Of a DNA stretch of 53,081 bases, positions 23,635 through 31,856 are shown one piece after another. The stretch is taken from positions 72,094 through 125,174 of the forward strand of contig JAJONO010000004.1 of the NCBI GenBank assembly GCA_021323535.1, given 5' to 3'. The notes beneath the pieces were generated by a model. That model was not told where the DNA came from. It saw only the letters and a program-made list of their open reading frames with translations, and did no database searches. The stretch's first letter is position 1; each line of letters starts with the position of its first letter. A program made the translations under genes and the position numbers. The stretch is from Bacteroidota bacterium. GTDB taxonomy: Bacteria > Bacteroidota > Bacteroidia > B-17B0 > Aurantibacillaceae.

Positions 23635-24912
23635 ATGAAAAAGGTTCACATTCTTGTATGTTTATTGCCTTTACCTTTCTTATTTTTCAGCTATAAAAAA
23701 ACATCCGTACCAACTGTAGCAATAAAAAAAGCAAACGGTGCGTTTACATTGCTAAGGAATGGAGAACCTTATTTCATAAAAGGCGCAGGCGGACTCGAAC
23801 ATTACGATCGCCTAAAAGAATGCGGAGGAAATTCGGTACGACTTTGGAGCACAGAGGGCGCAAAACAATATCTTGATAAGGCCCACGCGCTTGGGTTAAC
23901 GGTAACGCTCGGACTTGACATGGGACACGAGCGCCGTGGTTTCAATTACGATGATAAGAAAGCTGTAAAAGAGCAATTGGAAAAACTTAAAAAAGAAGTT
24001 TTGCTCTACAAAGATCATCCCGCTTTATTAATGTGGGGGGTTGGAAATGAAGTGGACCAGTTTGCGAAAAATTACAATGTGTGGTACGCTGTGAACGACC
24101 TTGCGAAATTCATCCATGAAGTGGATCCAAATCATCCAACAACAACCATGCTCGCCGGTGTTCCAAAAAAACACATCCAGGAAATTATAAAACGCTGTCC
24201 GCACCTCGACATACTTTCCATCAACGCTTTCAGATGGATAGAACCCGTTAAACGCGACATTACCGCTGCTGGCTGGAAAGGTCCGTATTTACTTGGCGAG
24301 TGGGGGCCAACTGGTTATTGGGAATCGGAGACTGTACCCTGGGGGACATTTATCGAAGAAACAAGTACTGAAAAAGCAAAGGCCTGTGAAGAAAGATATA
24401 AGCATATAAAATCAAACAGCGAACGTTGTCTTGGCGGCTACATTTTTTTCTGGGGGAACAAACAGGCAAGAACACACACCCTTTTGAGTTTATTCTCTGA
24501 GAAAGGAGAAGGAATTGAAGTACAGGACATGCTCCAGAAGGAATGGACAGGTAAAGCGCCGAAAAACAGCGCGCCAAAAATTGTTCCCATCGGCATCGAT
24601 GATTTTCAAACTCATAAAGGTGTTTATCTTACTCCTTCCAGCAACCATAAAGCCTATACAGACGCGACCGATCCTGATGGCGACAAACTCTATTTCTATT
24701 GGGAAATTTACCAGGAAAGCAAAGAGAAAAAAGAAGGTGGCGATACAGAAGCAAAACCTGCTTCCCTTAACGATCTGATTATTGATGGAAAAGGAAGAGT
24801 ATTATCGTTTAAAGCGCCGCAGCAGGAAGGAGCGTATCGTTTATTTGTTGAAGTTTACGATGGCAACAAACACATGGCTACAGCCAACACACCTTTTTAT
24901 GTAAAGAAATAG
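23635..24912 (+). CDS. Exported clan GH-A glycoside hydrolase (GH2/GH5-like barrel)
   Basis: A 425-residue protein with an N-terminal signal or membrane anchor and no lipobox cysteine. The TIM barrel has the two clan GH-A glutamates: acid/base Glu139 in GVGNEV and nucleophile Glu222 in LLGEWGPTG. A PKD/Ig-like domain follows at about 315-425 (TDATDPDGDKLYFYWEIY). The whole barrel-plus-domain unit is homologous to the C-terminal module of the synthase fusion at 24922-28788; both share the NGEPYFIKG/NGKPFYIKG start, the EWTGK/VWTGK linker and the Ig-like tail. It is the last gene of the operon starting at 19841. It probably trims the polymer in the periplasm. Confidence 0.85.
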   Translation: MKKVHILVCLLPLPFLFFSYKKTSVPTVAIKKANGAFTLLRNGEPYFIKGAGGLEHYDRLKECGGNSVRLWSTEGAKQYLDKAHALGLTVTLGLDMGHERRGFNYDDKKAVKEQLEKLKKEVLLYKDHPALLMWGVGNEVDQFAKNYNVWYAVNDLAKFIHEVDPNHPTTTMLAGVPKKHIQEIIKRCPHLDILSINAFRWIEPVKRDITAAGWKGPYLLGEWGPTGYWESETVPWGTFIEETSTEKAKACEERYKHIKSNSERCLGGYIFFWGNKQARTHTLLSLFSEKGEGIEVQDMLQKEWTGKAPKNSAPKIVPIGIDDFQTHKGVYLTPSSNHKAYTDATDPDGDKLYFYWEIYQESKEKKEGGDTEAKPASLNDLIIDGKGRVLSFKAPQQEGAYRLFVEVYDGNKHMATANTPFYVKK

Positions 24913-24921
24913 ACCAATCAT

Positions 24922-27900
24922 TTATTTTTTATTCTCCCCCACCTTCACAGGAACAGAAGCCGTTGTTACCTTACCCTCGTCGTTGCTAACATAAATATAG
25001 AGCCTGTAATCCGAAGGCTCTTCCGGGATTTTTACTTTTACAGAACTTCCTTCATTGACAGGCTCCACATTTTTAACCCTGTCAAGGCACTCGTTCTTAT
25101 GTAAATACCATTCGTATGTGAGATCATCCATTCCATCCACATCTCCTTCAACAGTAAACGTATATTCATGTCCCGGAGTGATCGACGACGGAGCTTTGAT
25201 GAAAATTTCGGGAAGCGCCTGTGATTTTTTTCCTGTCCACACTTCTTTTAACGCGTAATAAGAAGGTTTTATACGCCCTTTAAAATCGGTAAGGCCAAAC
25301 CATGTATTTGTCCCTTCCATGCGATCGTGCCAGCAATAGGCAAATCCCCCAACGTTACATCCCTTAAAAGCGGCGATGTAATTATTCCATTGCCATTTAT
25401 ACCATTCCGCCTTTTCATTTTCATTCTGTTCCACTAAGGATCCTTTGTTTGTCCGGTTAAATTCCGAATTCCAGTAACCGTTCGGACCAAACTCGGAAAC
25501 AAGATAAGGGCGAAGAGAATCAAATTTCCACGTGAGCTCGTTAAGGCGGCCGATCTGTTCTTTGTAATACGAATTGATCCCGATCACATCTATGGAAGGT
25601 GCCTCGTCGCGTAATGCCGCGATCTCTCCTTCCGTCTGATTTTTGTGATGTTCCATGCAGGTGAACACAGGACGGGTGGGATCCAACTCATGAATTCTTT
25701 TTGCGAGCAGTTCTATAAATTTCACATAATGACTTCGTACCTTAATTAGATAAGGTTTCGAATAACTATGTTTGAGCAATCCCCATGTTTCGTTTCCTAC
25801 CGACCAGGCGAGAACTGATGGCTGATCTTTATATTCAAGAACCTTTTCTTCAACCGAATGAAGGTATTCCTTTACCTTCGCTGAATCCTTGTAATAATCC
25901 ACCTTTGGATCGAACCAAAAACCGTAAAGAACTTTAAGATCATATTCCTTAGCGATGTTAAGAATATTCTTATCATAGATCCCATAATCGTAACGGCGAA
26001 TCGTATTTGCGCCCATCGCTTTTATTTTTTCAAAATCTTTTTCCACTTGTCTTCTTGTGAGAGGTGTGTTGCCATCTCTCCAATCATGCGAGGTATTGTA
26101 AGCGATTCCTTTAATATAAAATGGTTTACCATTTATAAGCATGGAATAATTTCCGGGTGTACCGGTAATTCCGTTATACGATGAACTGTGAGTATTGACA
26201 GAATACAAAGAAGACTGAGAAACAGAGAACGGTTTTAAATTGAAAGGCTCCTTCATTAGTTCAGAACTAATTGCTTCTGCAACTGAATTGTCTCTGAATT
26301 TAAAATCGGTAGTCGTGGAAAAATCCTTACCAGGATCGTCTGAAAAACTCAGGACATTCTTTTTTGAATTAAAGAATACCACTGATTTTATTTCCCGGAA
26401 TTCTGAAGAAATATTTTTTAATGATTCAAGGAACCATTCTTTCTGGGCCGTTTCGGTTGAAGCGCCGAATTCTGTGATCATTACAGGCTTATCAAGAGAC
26501 AGGTATTTATTACGGAATTGAGAATAGAGGTCTGAAAAAGAAGACACTTGTTTGCTCTGAATATCTTTTCCGTAGTTGAGACAGGAAATCCCAATCCAGT
26601 CGACATATTCACTTCCAGGATACAAATCATAATCATTTGGAGAAGAAGGGCACCAGATCCAGGTAATATTATAAATGCCGGCTCTGTCGAAGAACCCGTG
26701 AATATATTGTGAAGCTTTAATGTATAACGAGGCATCGCTTTCAGATTTAGAAGTACCATGCGCGAAACTCAGAAATAATGGTGATTGAAAATTTCTGATG
26801 TTTACGGCCATTTTTTGCAGGTAGCTGTCGTATTCTCCCAATGCGATCTTATGAAACAAACCATTCAGATCCTTTTTGTTTTCATCGCCCATCTGCCATT
26901 GTACCAATGGAACCATTTCCGATTTTTTTATTTCAGAAAATAGCTGCGTTGGAAAAGTTACGGTGGTATCCCACTTATGAATGAATGAAATCACATCTCC
27001 GGCCCCGGCTCTTCTTCCTGAGATCAAAGCCTCATTAAGATTCTTTTCCTCGTTCAGAGAAACTCCTTTGTAAAAGCCACCCGTTTCTCTCTGATCAGCA
27101 GATGTTGAAGTTTCTTCATGATCGATTGTCCTGTAACTTAAAAACACGAGCGAAACAGCTACAAGTAAAGCAACAGGGCCAATCCTGAACATGTTATAAA
27201 TAAGTCCTTCGATTTTATTAAGAATACCTGAGCCAAAATTAACGATGTAATTCAAGGAAGGAAGTTGTTTGATTTTTTCTTTAAAAGAATCGAGCATTTT
27301 CTGCTGACTAAGAACAACAATACATCCCAGTATTAATCCATTAATCAAAGCGTAAAAAGCCATTGCGAAACTATAGGGCGACCAATCAATAGATAAACCA
27401 TAAATAATAATTGAAATGCTTACCAGAGAAATAAAAAGATTTGGTATACTTAATTTCCAGTAATTCTGGTGTTCATCTTCTTTAGGTGTTGGAATGTAAG
27501 GTACCTTGATTTTAAAAATCGTGTAAATAAATCCTATCAGGAATATCCACCATGTTGCAGTACGAAGAATTCCTCCGGCGAGATGAAAACCGCGTTCATG
27601 TTTTTCGAGCAACCACCGTTGAGCGTATAACCGTATCAGCATGGACAAAGCACACAACGGAAAAAAGTACAATGCAAATTGCGACAGGTCCACTTCCCAT
27701 GGTACCTCCGCGAATCCGAGAGCGATAGAGGGAATTAAAATGTCAATGAGATTAACCAGGCCGAATAAAAAATACAATGGAATAGTGAGATAGTGTAATT
27801 TTTGTCGCCACGTAAAATTCTTATATAACTGAGGATAGGTCCTGAATAAAAGTTCAAATGTTCCGCGCGACCATTTCAATTGTTGTTTGTAATAACCGGA

Positions 27901-28788
27901 GAGAGTTCCGGGAACCAATCCTCTTGTAAGAATTTCGGGAATGTAAAGAGAGCGCCATCCTTTAGCATGAAGCTGCATGGCGGTGTGCATATCTTCCGAA
28001 AGTCCTGCTGCGTGGCCACCAATAGAATCGAGCGCTTTTCTTCTGAAGGCGCAATTTGCTCCTATGGCCTGAACCGTTCCGTAAGAGTTCATGCACATCA
28101 TCATTGGTCCGTAAAAATGATAGGTTTGTTCTGCCGCGCCTCTCGCGATAATGCTTTCGGATTGGTTACCGTATGCCTGAACAGATTGAACATACCCAAT
28201 ACCATCATCTTCGAAATACGGGAGAACCCGATCGATAAATTCGGGAATGGGTTCATGATCAGGATCAAGTACAATACAGATCTCGCCGGTGGCCTGTTTT
28301 AGCGCGTTATTTATATTTCCGGCTTTTGCATCTGTTTTTATTTCCCGCGTTACATGAACAACACCAAGTTCTTCACATATTTTTTTCAGGACAGGATCGT
28401 TCCCTTCATCGCACAGATAATTCGTGTGTGGATATTTTATTTTCGTCATCGCCTGCAGCGTACGAATGATCATATCACGTGGTTCGCCGGGACAAGATGT
28501 TGTAAGAACATCTACTGTCCATTTTCGTGTCATTTCAGGAGCAACAGGAACACTTACGTTCCAGTAATGATACCACTCATGAATCATCTTGAGAAGTTTG
28601 AATAATAAAGCAAATGTCAGTAACCAGAATATGGGGGCGTAACCAATATGCTCGGGGTTAATGAACCATGCGACAAATACAGACATGCAAATAAGTCCGA
28701 GACAGATCAGTGTGCGGATCGTGTAGACATCCGTTTTTTTCGGAGGATTTACTCTGATGATTTTACTGGAAGAATAATTTTGTTTCAT
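24922..28788 (-). CDS. Processive GT2 polysaccharide synthase fused to two glycosidase-like modules
   Basis: 1288 residues from the ATG at 28788; the longer open frame to 28992 would run through the promoter and toward a terminator. Residues about 20-70 hold two membrane segments. A GT2 domain of cellulose-synthase type follows with DPD (175-177), SED (264-266) and QQLKW (302-306), then several membrane segments to about 555. Residues about 570-850 form a GH26-like barrel with the nucleophile in VMITEFG (Glu773), but its acid/base HE is replaced by AH (676-677). Residues about 880-1185 form a GH2/GH5-like barrel with NE (999-1000) and SEFGPNG (Glu1099), then an Ig-like tail. Synthesis and processing of one polymer in one chain is the obvious reading. 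It has its own promoter and ends convergently 10 bp from the gene at 23635. Confidence 0.9.
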   Translation of the reverse strand: MKQNYSSSKIIRVNPPKKTDVYTIRTLICLGLICMSVFVAWFINPEHIGYAPIFWLLTFALLFKLLKMIHEWYHYWNVSVPVAPEMTRKWTVDVLTTSCPGEPRDMIIRTLQAMTKIKYPHTNYLCDEGNDPVLKKICEELGVVHVTREIKTDAKAGNINNALKQATGEICIVLDPDHEPIPEFIDRVLPYFEDDGIGYVQSVQAYGNQSESIIARGAAEQTYHFYGPMMMCMNSYGTVQAIGANCAFRRKALDSIGGHAAGLSEDMHTAMQLHAKGWRSLYIPEILTRGLVPGTLSGYYKQQLKWSRGTFELLFRTYPQLYKNFTWRQKLHYLTIPLYFLFGLVNLIDILIPSIALGFAEVPWEVDLSQFALYFFPLCALSMLIRLYAQRWLLEKHERGFHLAGGILRTATWWIFLIGFIYTIFKIKVPYIPTPKEDEHQNYWKLSIPNLFISLVSISIIIYGLSIDWSPYSFAMAFYALINGLILGCIVVLSQQKMLDSFKEKIKQLPSLNYIVNFGSGILNKIEGLIYNMFRIGPVALLVAVSLVFLSYRTIDHEETSTSADQRETGGFYKGVSLNEEKNLNEALISGRRAGAGDVISFIHKWDTTVTFPTQLFSEIKKSEMVPLVQWQMGDENKKDLNGLFHKIALGEYDSYLQKMAVNIRNFQSPLFLSFAHGTSKSESDASLYIKASQYIHGFFDRAGIYNITWIWCPSSPNDYDLYPGSEYVDWIGISCLNYGKDIQSKQVSSFSDLYSQFRNKYLSLDKPVMITEFGASTETAQKEWFLESLKNISSEFREIKSVVFFNSKKNVLSFSDDPGKDFSTTTDFKFRDNSVAEAISSELMKEPFNLKPFSVSQSSLYSVNTHSSSYNGITGTPGNYSMLINGKPFYIKGIAYNTSHDWRDGNTPLTRRQVEKDFEKIKAMGANTIRRYDYGIYDKNILNIAKEYDLKVLYGFWFDPKVDYYKDSAKVKEYLHSVEEKVLEYKDQPSVLAWSVGNETWGLLKHSYSKPYLIKVRSHYVKFIELLAKRIHELDPTRPVFTCMEHHKNQTEGEIAALRDEAPSIDVIGINSYYKEQIGRLNELTWKFDSLRPYLVSEFGPNGYWNSEFNRTNKGSLVEQNENEKAEWYKWQWNNYIAAFKGCNVGGFAYCWHDRMEGTNTWFGLTDFKGRIKPSYYALKEVWTGKKSQALPEIFIKAPSSITPGHEYTFTVEGDVDGMDDLTYEWYLHKNECLDRVKNVEPVNEGSSVKVKIPEEPSDYRLYIYVSNDEGKVTTASVPVKVGENKK

Positions 28789-28850
28789 TCGCGGGAAATT
28801 TAAATCAGTGCTAAATGTCAACCTTCGCGAAATGTGTGTAGTGTTTGTAT

Positions 28851-28913
28851 CAAAGTTACAACAGCAGCAAAGGAATTTTTGTAAGATTCGTTGAATTACT
28901 TTTTTGAATGGCT
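28851..28913 (-). promoter_or_regulatory. Shared bipartite activator site and -7 box for the synthase fusion
   Basis: Minus strand: AGCCAT (28908-28913; 4 of 6), 15 bases, AACGAATCT (28884-28892; 7 of 9), then a perfect -7 box TAACTTTG (28851-28858), 34 bases from the start of the second half. The leader to the ATG at 28788 is about 60 nt. Confidence 0.6.
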
Positions 28914-28942
28914 TAAAGCACACCTTGGTGTTTCGGCAAAAT

Positions 28943-28977
28943 AAAAAAGCATCCTGATTTTTCAGAATGCTTTTTTT
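28943..28977 (-). terminator. Terminator of the outer membrane barrel gene
   Basis: AGCAT.CTGA pairs with TCAG.ATGCT, with one mismatched pair, a short T-rich loop and A/T runs on both sides, just past the stop codon of the gene at 28997-29755. It isolates that gene from the synthase promoter downstream. Confidence 0.8.
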
Positions 28978-28996
28978 GCTCAGGTAAAACAATCAC

Positions 28997-29755
28997 TTAA
29001 AAACAAAATGTTAACCCAAGATATCCTGCGTAAGTTTTCCTCGACGCTTTTACAAGAATGTTATATGTATCGGGATTGCTTGATGTGTTCGTTGCTCTCA
29101 TGTCAACGAATCCATAAAATCCTCTGAACCCTAAATCCAATCGTAATGTGTGCGCCGGATTAAGCGCGAATTCCAATCCTGCGCCATATGCGGCTCCAAC
29201 GTCTCCCTGTTTAACAGCCACCACGGCGCGTAAAGTATCCGCATTGGCATTTCCACTCGTGCTAACACTCGAACCAACATTCAATCCGAATTGTGGACCA
29301 ACTACCACGTTAAGATTAACAGGTAATTCTTTATTTGTATTAAATGATAACAGTACAGGAATATTCAGATAACTGATGTTTACGGTACGTTCAAGATTTC
29401 TGTCTTTAAATTTTTGCGAAGTTTCAAGATAATTTACTTCTCCTACAATTCCGATATTTTTTGAGAAATTAAGTCCAAGCATTATTCCGGCACCGTGACT
29501 AAGAACCAGTTCACCATCAACAATATCTCCGTTGTAGGTTTGTAACGCGAATGACGAAAAGGTAGGCATATAGCGGAACCCGAGTTCGCCAACTCTGAAG
29601 TCAGGCCTTTCTTTTTTCGGTTCTTCATATTTTACTACCGTGTCGCGCACAACTGTTGTTTCTTTTTCCACTACCCTTACCGTGTCTGTTTGCGCAAAAG
29701 TTCCTACCGATAATAATGTCAGTGAAACGAGGGCTAAGCTAATTTTCTTTTTCAT
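28997..29755 (-). CDS. Outer membrane beta-barrel protein
   Basis: A 252-residue protein with a signal peptide ending TFAQ and a short charged spacer (VVRDTVVKYEEPKKE). The rest alternates like an 8-strand PorT/OMP_b-brl_2 barrel: ELGFRYMPTFSSFALQ, GAGIMLGLNFSKNIGIVGEVNYLE, YLNIPVLLSFN, AAYGAGLEFALNP, and a final strand ending in an aromatic (YAGYLGLTFCF). It could be a pore or a general barrel. It sits 209 bp upstream of the synthase fusion in the same direction, but a terminator separates them. Specific function unknown; a role in polymer export is only a positional inference. Confidence 0.85.
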   Translation of the reverse strand: MKKKISLALVSLTLLSVGTFAQTDTVRVVEKETTVVRDTVVKYEEPKKERPDFRVGELGFRYMPTFSSFALQTYNGDIVDGELVLSHGAGIMLGLNFSKNIGIVGEVNYLETSQKFKDRNLERTVNISYLNIPVLLSFNTNKELPVNLNVVVGPQFGLNVGSSVSTSGNANADTLRAVVAVKQGDVGAAYGAGLEFALNPAHTLRLDLGFRGFYGFVDMRATNTSSNPDTYNILVKASRKTYAGYLGLTFCF

Positions 29756-29792
29756 GTTCGTTTTGTTTTAGTTTTTTTAATCGTTTAAAATT

Positions 29793-29834
29793 CAAATGTT
29801 ATTCCAGTCGTGGCAAATTGCAAGTAAATTCGTT
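29793..29834 (-). promoter_or_regulatory. Possible partial copy of the shared activator site with -7 box
   Basis: Minus strand: AACGAATTT (29826-29834; 7 of 9) and AACATTTG (29793-29800; 7 of 8 to the -7 box) at the same 34-base distance as elsewhere. The distal half-site is not recognisable, so this is weaker than the other copies. Confidence 0.4.
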
Positions 29835-29853
29835 GAGAGGGTGTTTTTAAAGT

Positions 29854-30318
29854 CTACACTCCGCTTACCAATACGTCCAACAGGTTTTTTACCTTGTCAT
29901 GATCTGCTCTTAAAAGATCACAGTGTTTATTGAAAAGGAGGTGATGTTGTGTAGTAAAATTCTCATCATTGGCATTTAAGGCCTGCTCATACGATCGGAT
30001 CACTACGGCTTCTTCGTGATCACAAGAGCTGAGAATTGCTTTATGATCCCTGAAAACCACCGCGGTCTTAATTTCTCTTAACGCATCAAGGAAATTTACC
30101 GGTGGAATTATTTCATTGGGAACGCCTCCCAGTTTATATACTTCCTTTACCAGGTCCTGCCGGCAAATAAGACTGGTTTCCGTTAATCTGGCGAACAGAT
30201 CTTTGAGTACCGCCACATTCGCTTCCTTAGTAGCGAAGTTATAGCCTTCGATGCGTTCTGTATTAATTGTAATAAGATCGTTTAGCACTTCGTAGGGTCT
30301 TTGATCACTTTTAAGCAT
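29854..30318 (-). CDS. DUF2383/PA2169-like four-helix protein
   Basis: A 154-residue soluble helical protein. It begins YEVLNDLITINTERIEGYNFATKE and holds DHKAILSSCDHEEAVVIRSYEQAL, the pattern of the PA2169/DUF2383 ferritin-like family, thought to be stress-related. The gene at the left edge of the window is a paralogue. It lies between the barrel gene and a T9SS protein on the same strand, 56 bp after the latter's stop, and I could not find a clear promoter in that gap, so it may be read through from upstream. It appears to have no direct link to polysaccharide synthesis. Confidence 0.82.
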   Translation of the reverse strand: MLKSDQRPYEVLNDLITINTERIEGYNFATKEANVAVLKDLFARLTETSLICRQDLVKEVYKLGGVPNEIIPPVNFLDALREIKTAVVFRDHKAILSSCDHEEAVVIRSYEQALNANDENFTTQHHLLFNKHCDLLRADHDKVKNLLDVLVSGV

Positions 30319-30374
30319 GACAATAATTTTATGTTCCTATTCACATGTTTATACAGGCAAATAATCCATGGCTA

Positions 30375-31793
30375 TTATTCTCCGAGAATAAGTTTTTTTA
30401 CCACTTTTTCTTTTTCATTCTCAATGGTAATAAGATACATTCCTGGTGCATTTCCTGAGAGATCGATGGTTCCTGCTTTCAGCTTTTCGGAATACACAAT
30501 TTGTCCAAGCGCATCGCACACTTTTATTGTGGACTCCTCATGAAGTGCGGTTACGTTGATAATTCCATTAAGAGAAGGATTAGGATAAATTCTGAAATTT
30601 TTTGTATCAGTGATTTCTTCTTTCACCGAAACCACTCCGGAAGCATTAAGTTTCAGAAAATATATTTTTTGCCCGGGCCCCCAACTTCTTGCATGCCCTG
30701 CCGCAAGATAACCACCATCGGCGCTTTGCTTTGCCATGTGACAATGTTCGTGATCAGAACTTCCGAAATGACGCGACCAGGTTGTATCTCCGGCAGCGTC
30801 CATTTTAAGCAGCCACATATCAGGATTGATCCAGCCGAAACTTCTGCTGATAGCACCAACAAGATAGCCGCCATCGTTAGTTGAACAGATAGTTTTGGGC
30901 GTATCTTTTAATGAAGCCCCGAAGGTTTTATTCCAGGCAACCACTCCATTAGCGTCGGTTTTAATAACGCGTACATCAATATCGTTTGAGGCGGTGCTAT
31001 CACGAACTGCAAAAGTAAAACTACCATCGTTATTTGCTAAAACAGAAACCGCTTCGTCGGCAAGAGGCGAACCGTAGTATTTTGTCCACAACGTGTCGCC
31101 CGAAGAATTGGTTCTCACAATATATGTATCGCCATTTTGTCCCCAGCTGAATGTTTGTCCACCGAGTATAAAACCTCCGTCGGAACATTGTTTTACAGAG
31201 TTCCCGAATTCCAGTCCGGGACCTCCGTAAGTTTTTGTCCAGAGCGTTGTTCCGTCTCCATCAATTTTTATCAGTACGGCATTTTGTGAAGAAGAGAAAC
31301 TTGTAGAGGTACCAACTATCAGGAAATTACCATCCGAAGTTTTTATAATTCCCCTTGCCTCTTCATTTCCCCAGCTACCGTAGGTTTTTTCCCAGATCTT
31401 GTCTCCATTGGGATCAAACTTGATAAGGTAAATATCATAGTCGCCACCGCCGAAACTTTGTGAAAATCCGGTCACGAAATAATTTCCATCGTTGGTCTCC
31501 GACATGCTGTACGCATAATCAGGTTTTGCTCCTCCATACGTTTTTGTCCACAATAACTCACCATTAGCATCCGTCTTCATAATTAAAAGATCGCAATCAG
31601 TAATGTTCGAATTATTTGTCATTCCTACCAGGATATAACCGCCATCGGAGGTCTGTAAAACATCCCTGGAAGTTTTATCATAAGTTGTAGGATATACTTT
31701 TTGAAAAGTATTTTGCGCGTGATTTAAGAAAGGCAAATAAACAAGCGCCAGTAAAACGGCAAGACTAAAACGAAAGGAGTTGATCTGTTGCAT
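30375..31793 (-). CDS. T9SS-secreted DGGY-repeat propeller protein
   Basis: A 472-residue protein with a signal peptide ending FLNHAQ. About seven repeats follow, each with the form TSDGGYILVG...D..LIK.D.NG...W.KTYGG, a beta-propeller. The C-terminus is a type A T9SS sorting domain (FRIYPNPSLNG, LSGNAPGMYLITI, KKLILGE). It is exported to the surface or medium. It lies downstream of a terminator that follows another T9SS propeller gene (31857-33509), so it probably has its own promoter, although I see no good -7 box in the short gap. Ligand unknown. Confidence 0.9.
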   Translation of the reverse strand: MQQINSFRFSLAVLLALVYLPFLNHAQNTFQKVYPTTYDKTSRDVLQTSDGGYILVGMTNNSNITDCDLLIMKTDANGELLWTKTYGGAKPDYAYSMSETNDGNYFVTGFSQSFGGGDYDIYLIKFDPNGDKIWEKTYGSWGNEEARGIIKTSDGNFLIVGTSTSFSSSQNAVLIKIDGDGTTLWTKTYGGPGLEFGNSVKQCSDGGFILGGQTFSWGQNGDTYIVRTNSSGDTLWTKYYGSPLADEAVSVLANNDGSFTFAVRDSTASNDIDVRVIKTDANGVVAWNKTFGASLKDTPKTICSTNDGGYLVGAISRSFGWINPDMWLLKMDAAGDTTWSRHFGSSDHEHCHMAKQSADGGYLAAGHARSWGPGQKIYFLKLNASGVVSVKEEITDTKNFRIYPNPSLNGIINVTALHEESTIKVCDALGQIVYSEKLKAGTIDLSGNAPGMYLITIENEKEKVVKKLILGE

Positions 31794-31816
31794 GGTTTGT
31801 TATTGTTTTGATGTGT

Positions 31817-31848
31817 AAAAAAATACCGGTTCCCTCAATGGAACCGGC
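31817..31848 (-). terminator. Rho-independent terminator of the SBBP-repeat gene
   Basis: CCGGTTCC (31826-31833) pairs with GGAACCGG (31840-31847) around a 6-nt loop, followed on the minus strand by a T-run (31817-31823). It sits just after the stop at 31857. Confidence 0.88.
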
Positions 31849-31856
31849 ATCCTGAA

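Noticed and set aside
28789-28992. N-terminal extension of the synthase fusion to 28992
   Set aside because: This stretch contains the -7 box and activator site of the gene and has no membrane or domain character; the ATG at 28788 gives a normal GT2 start.
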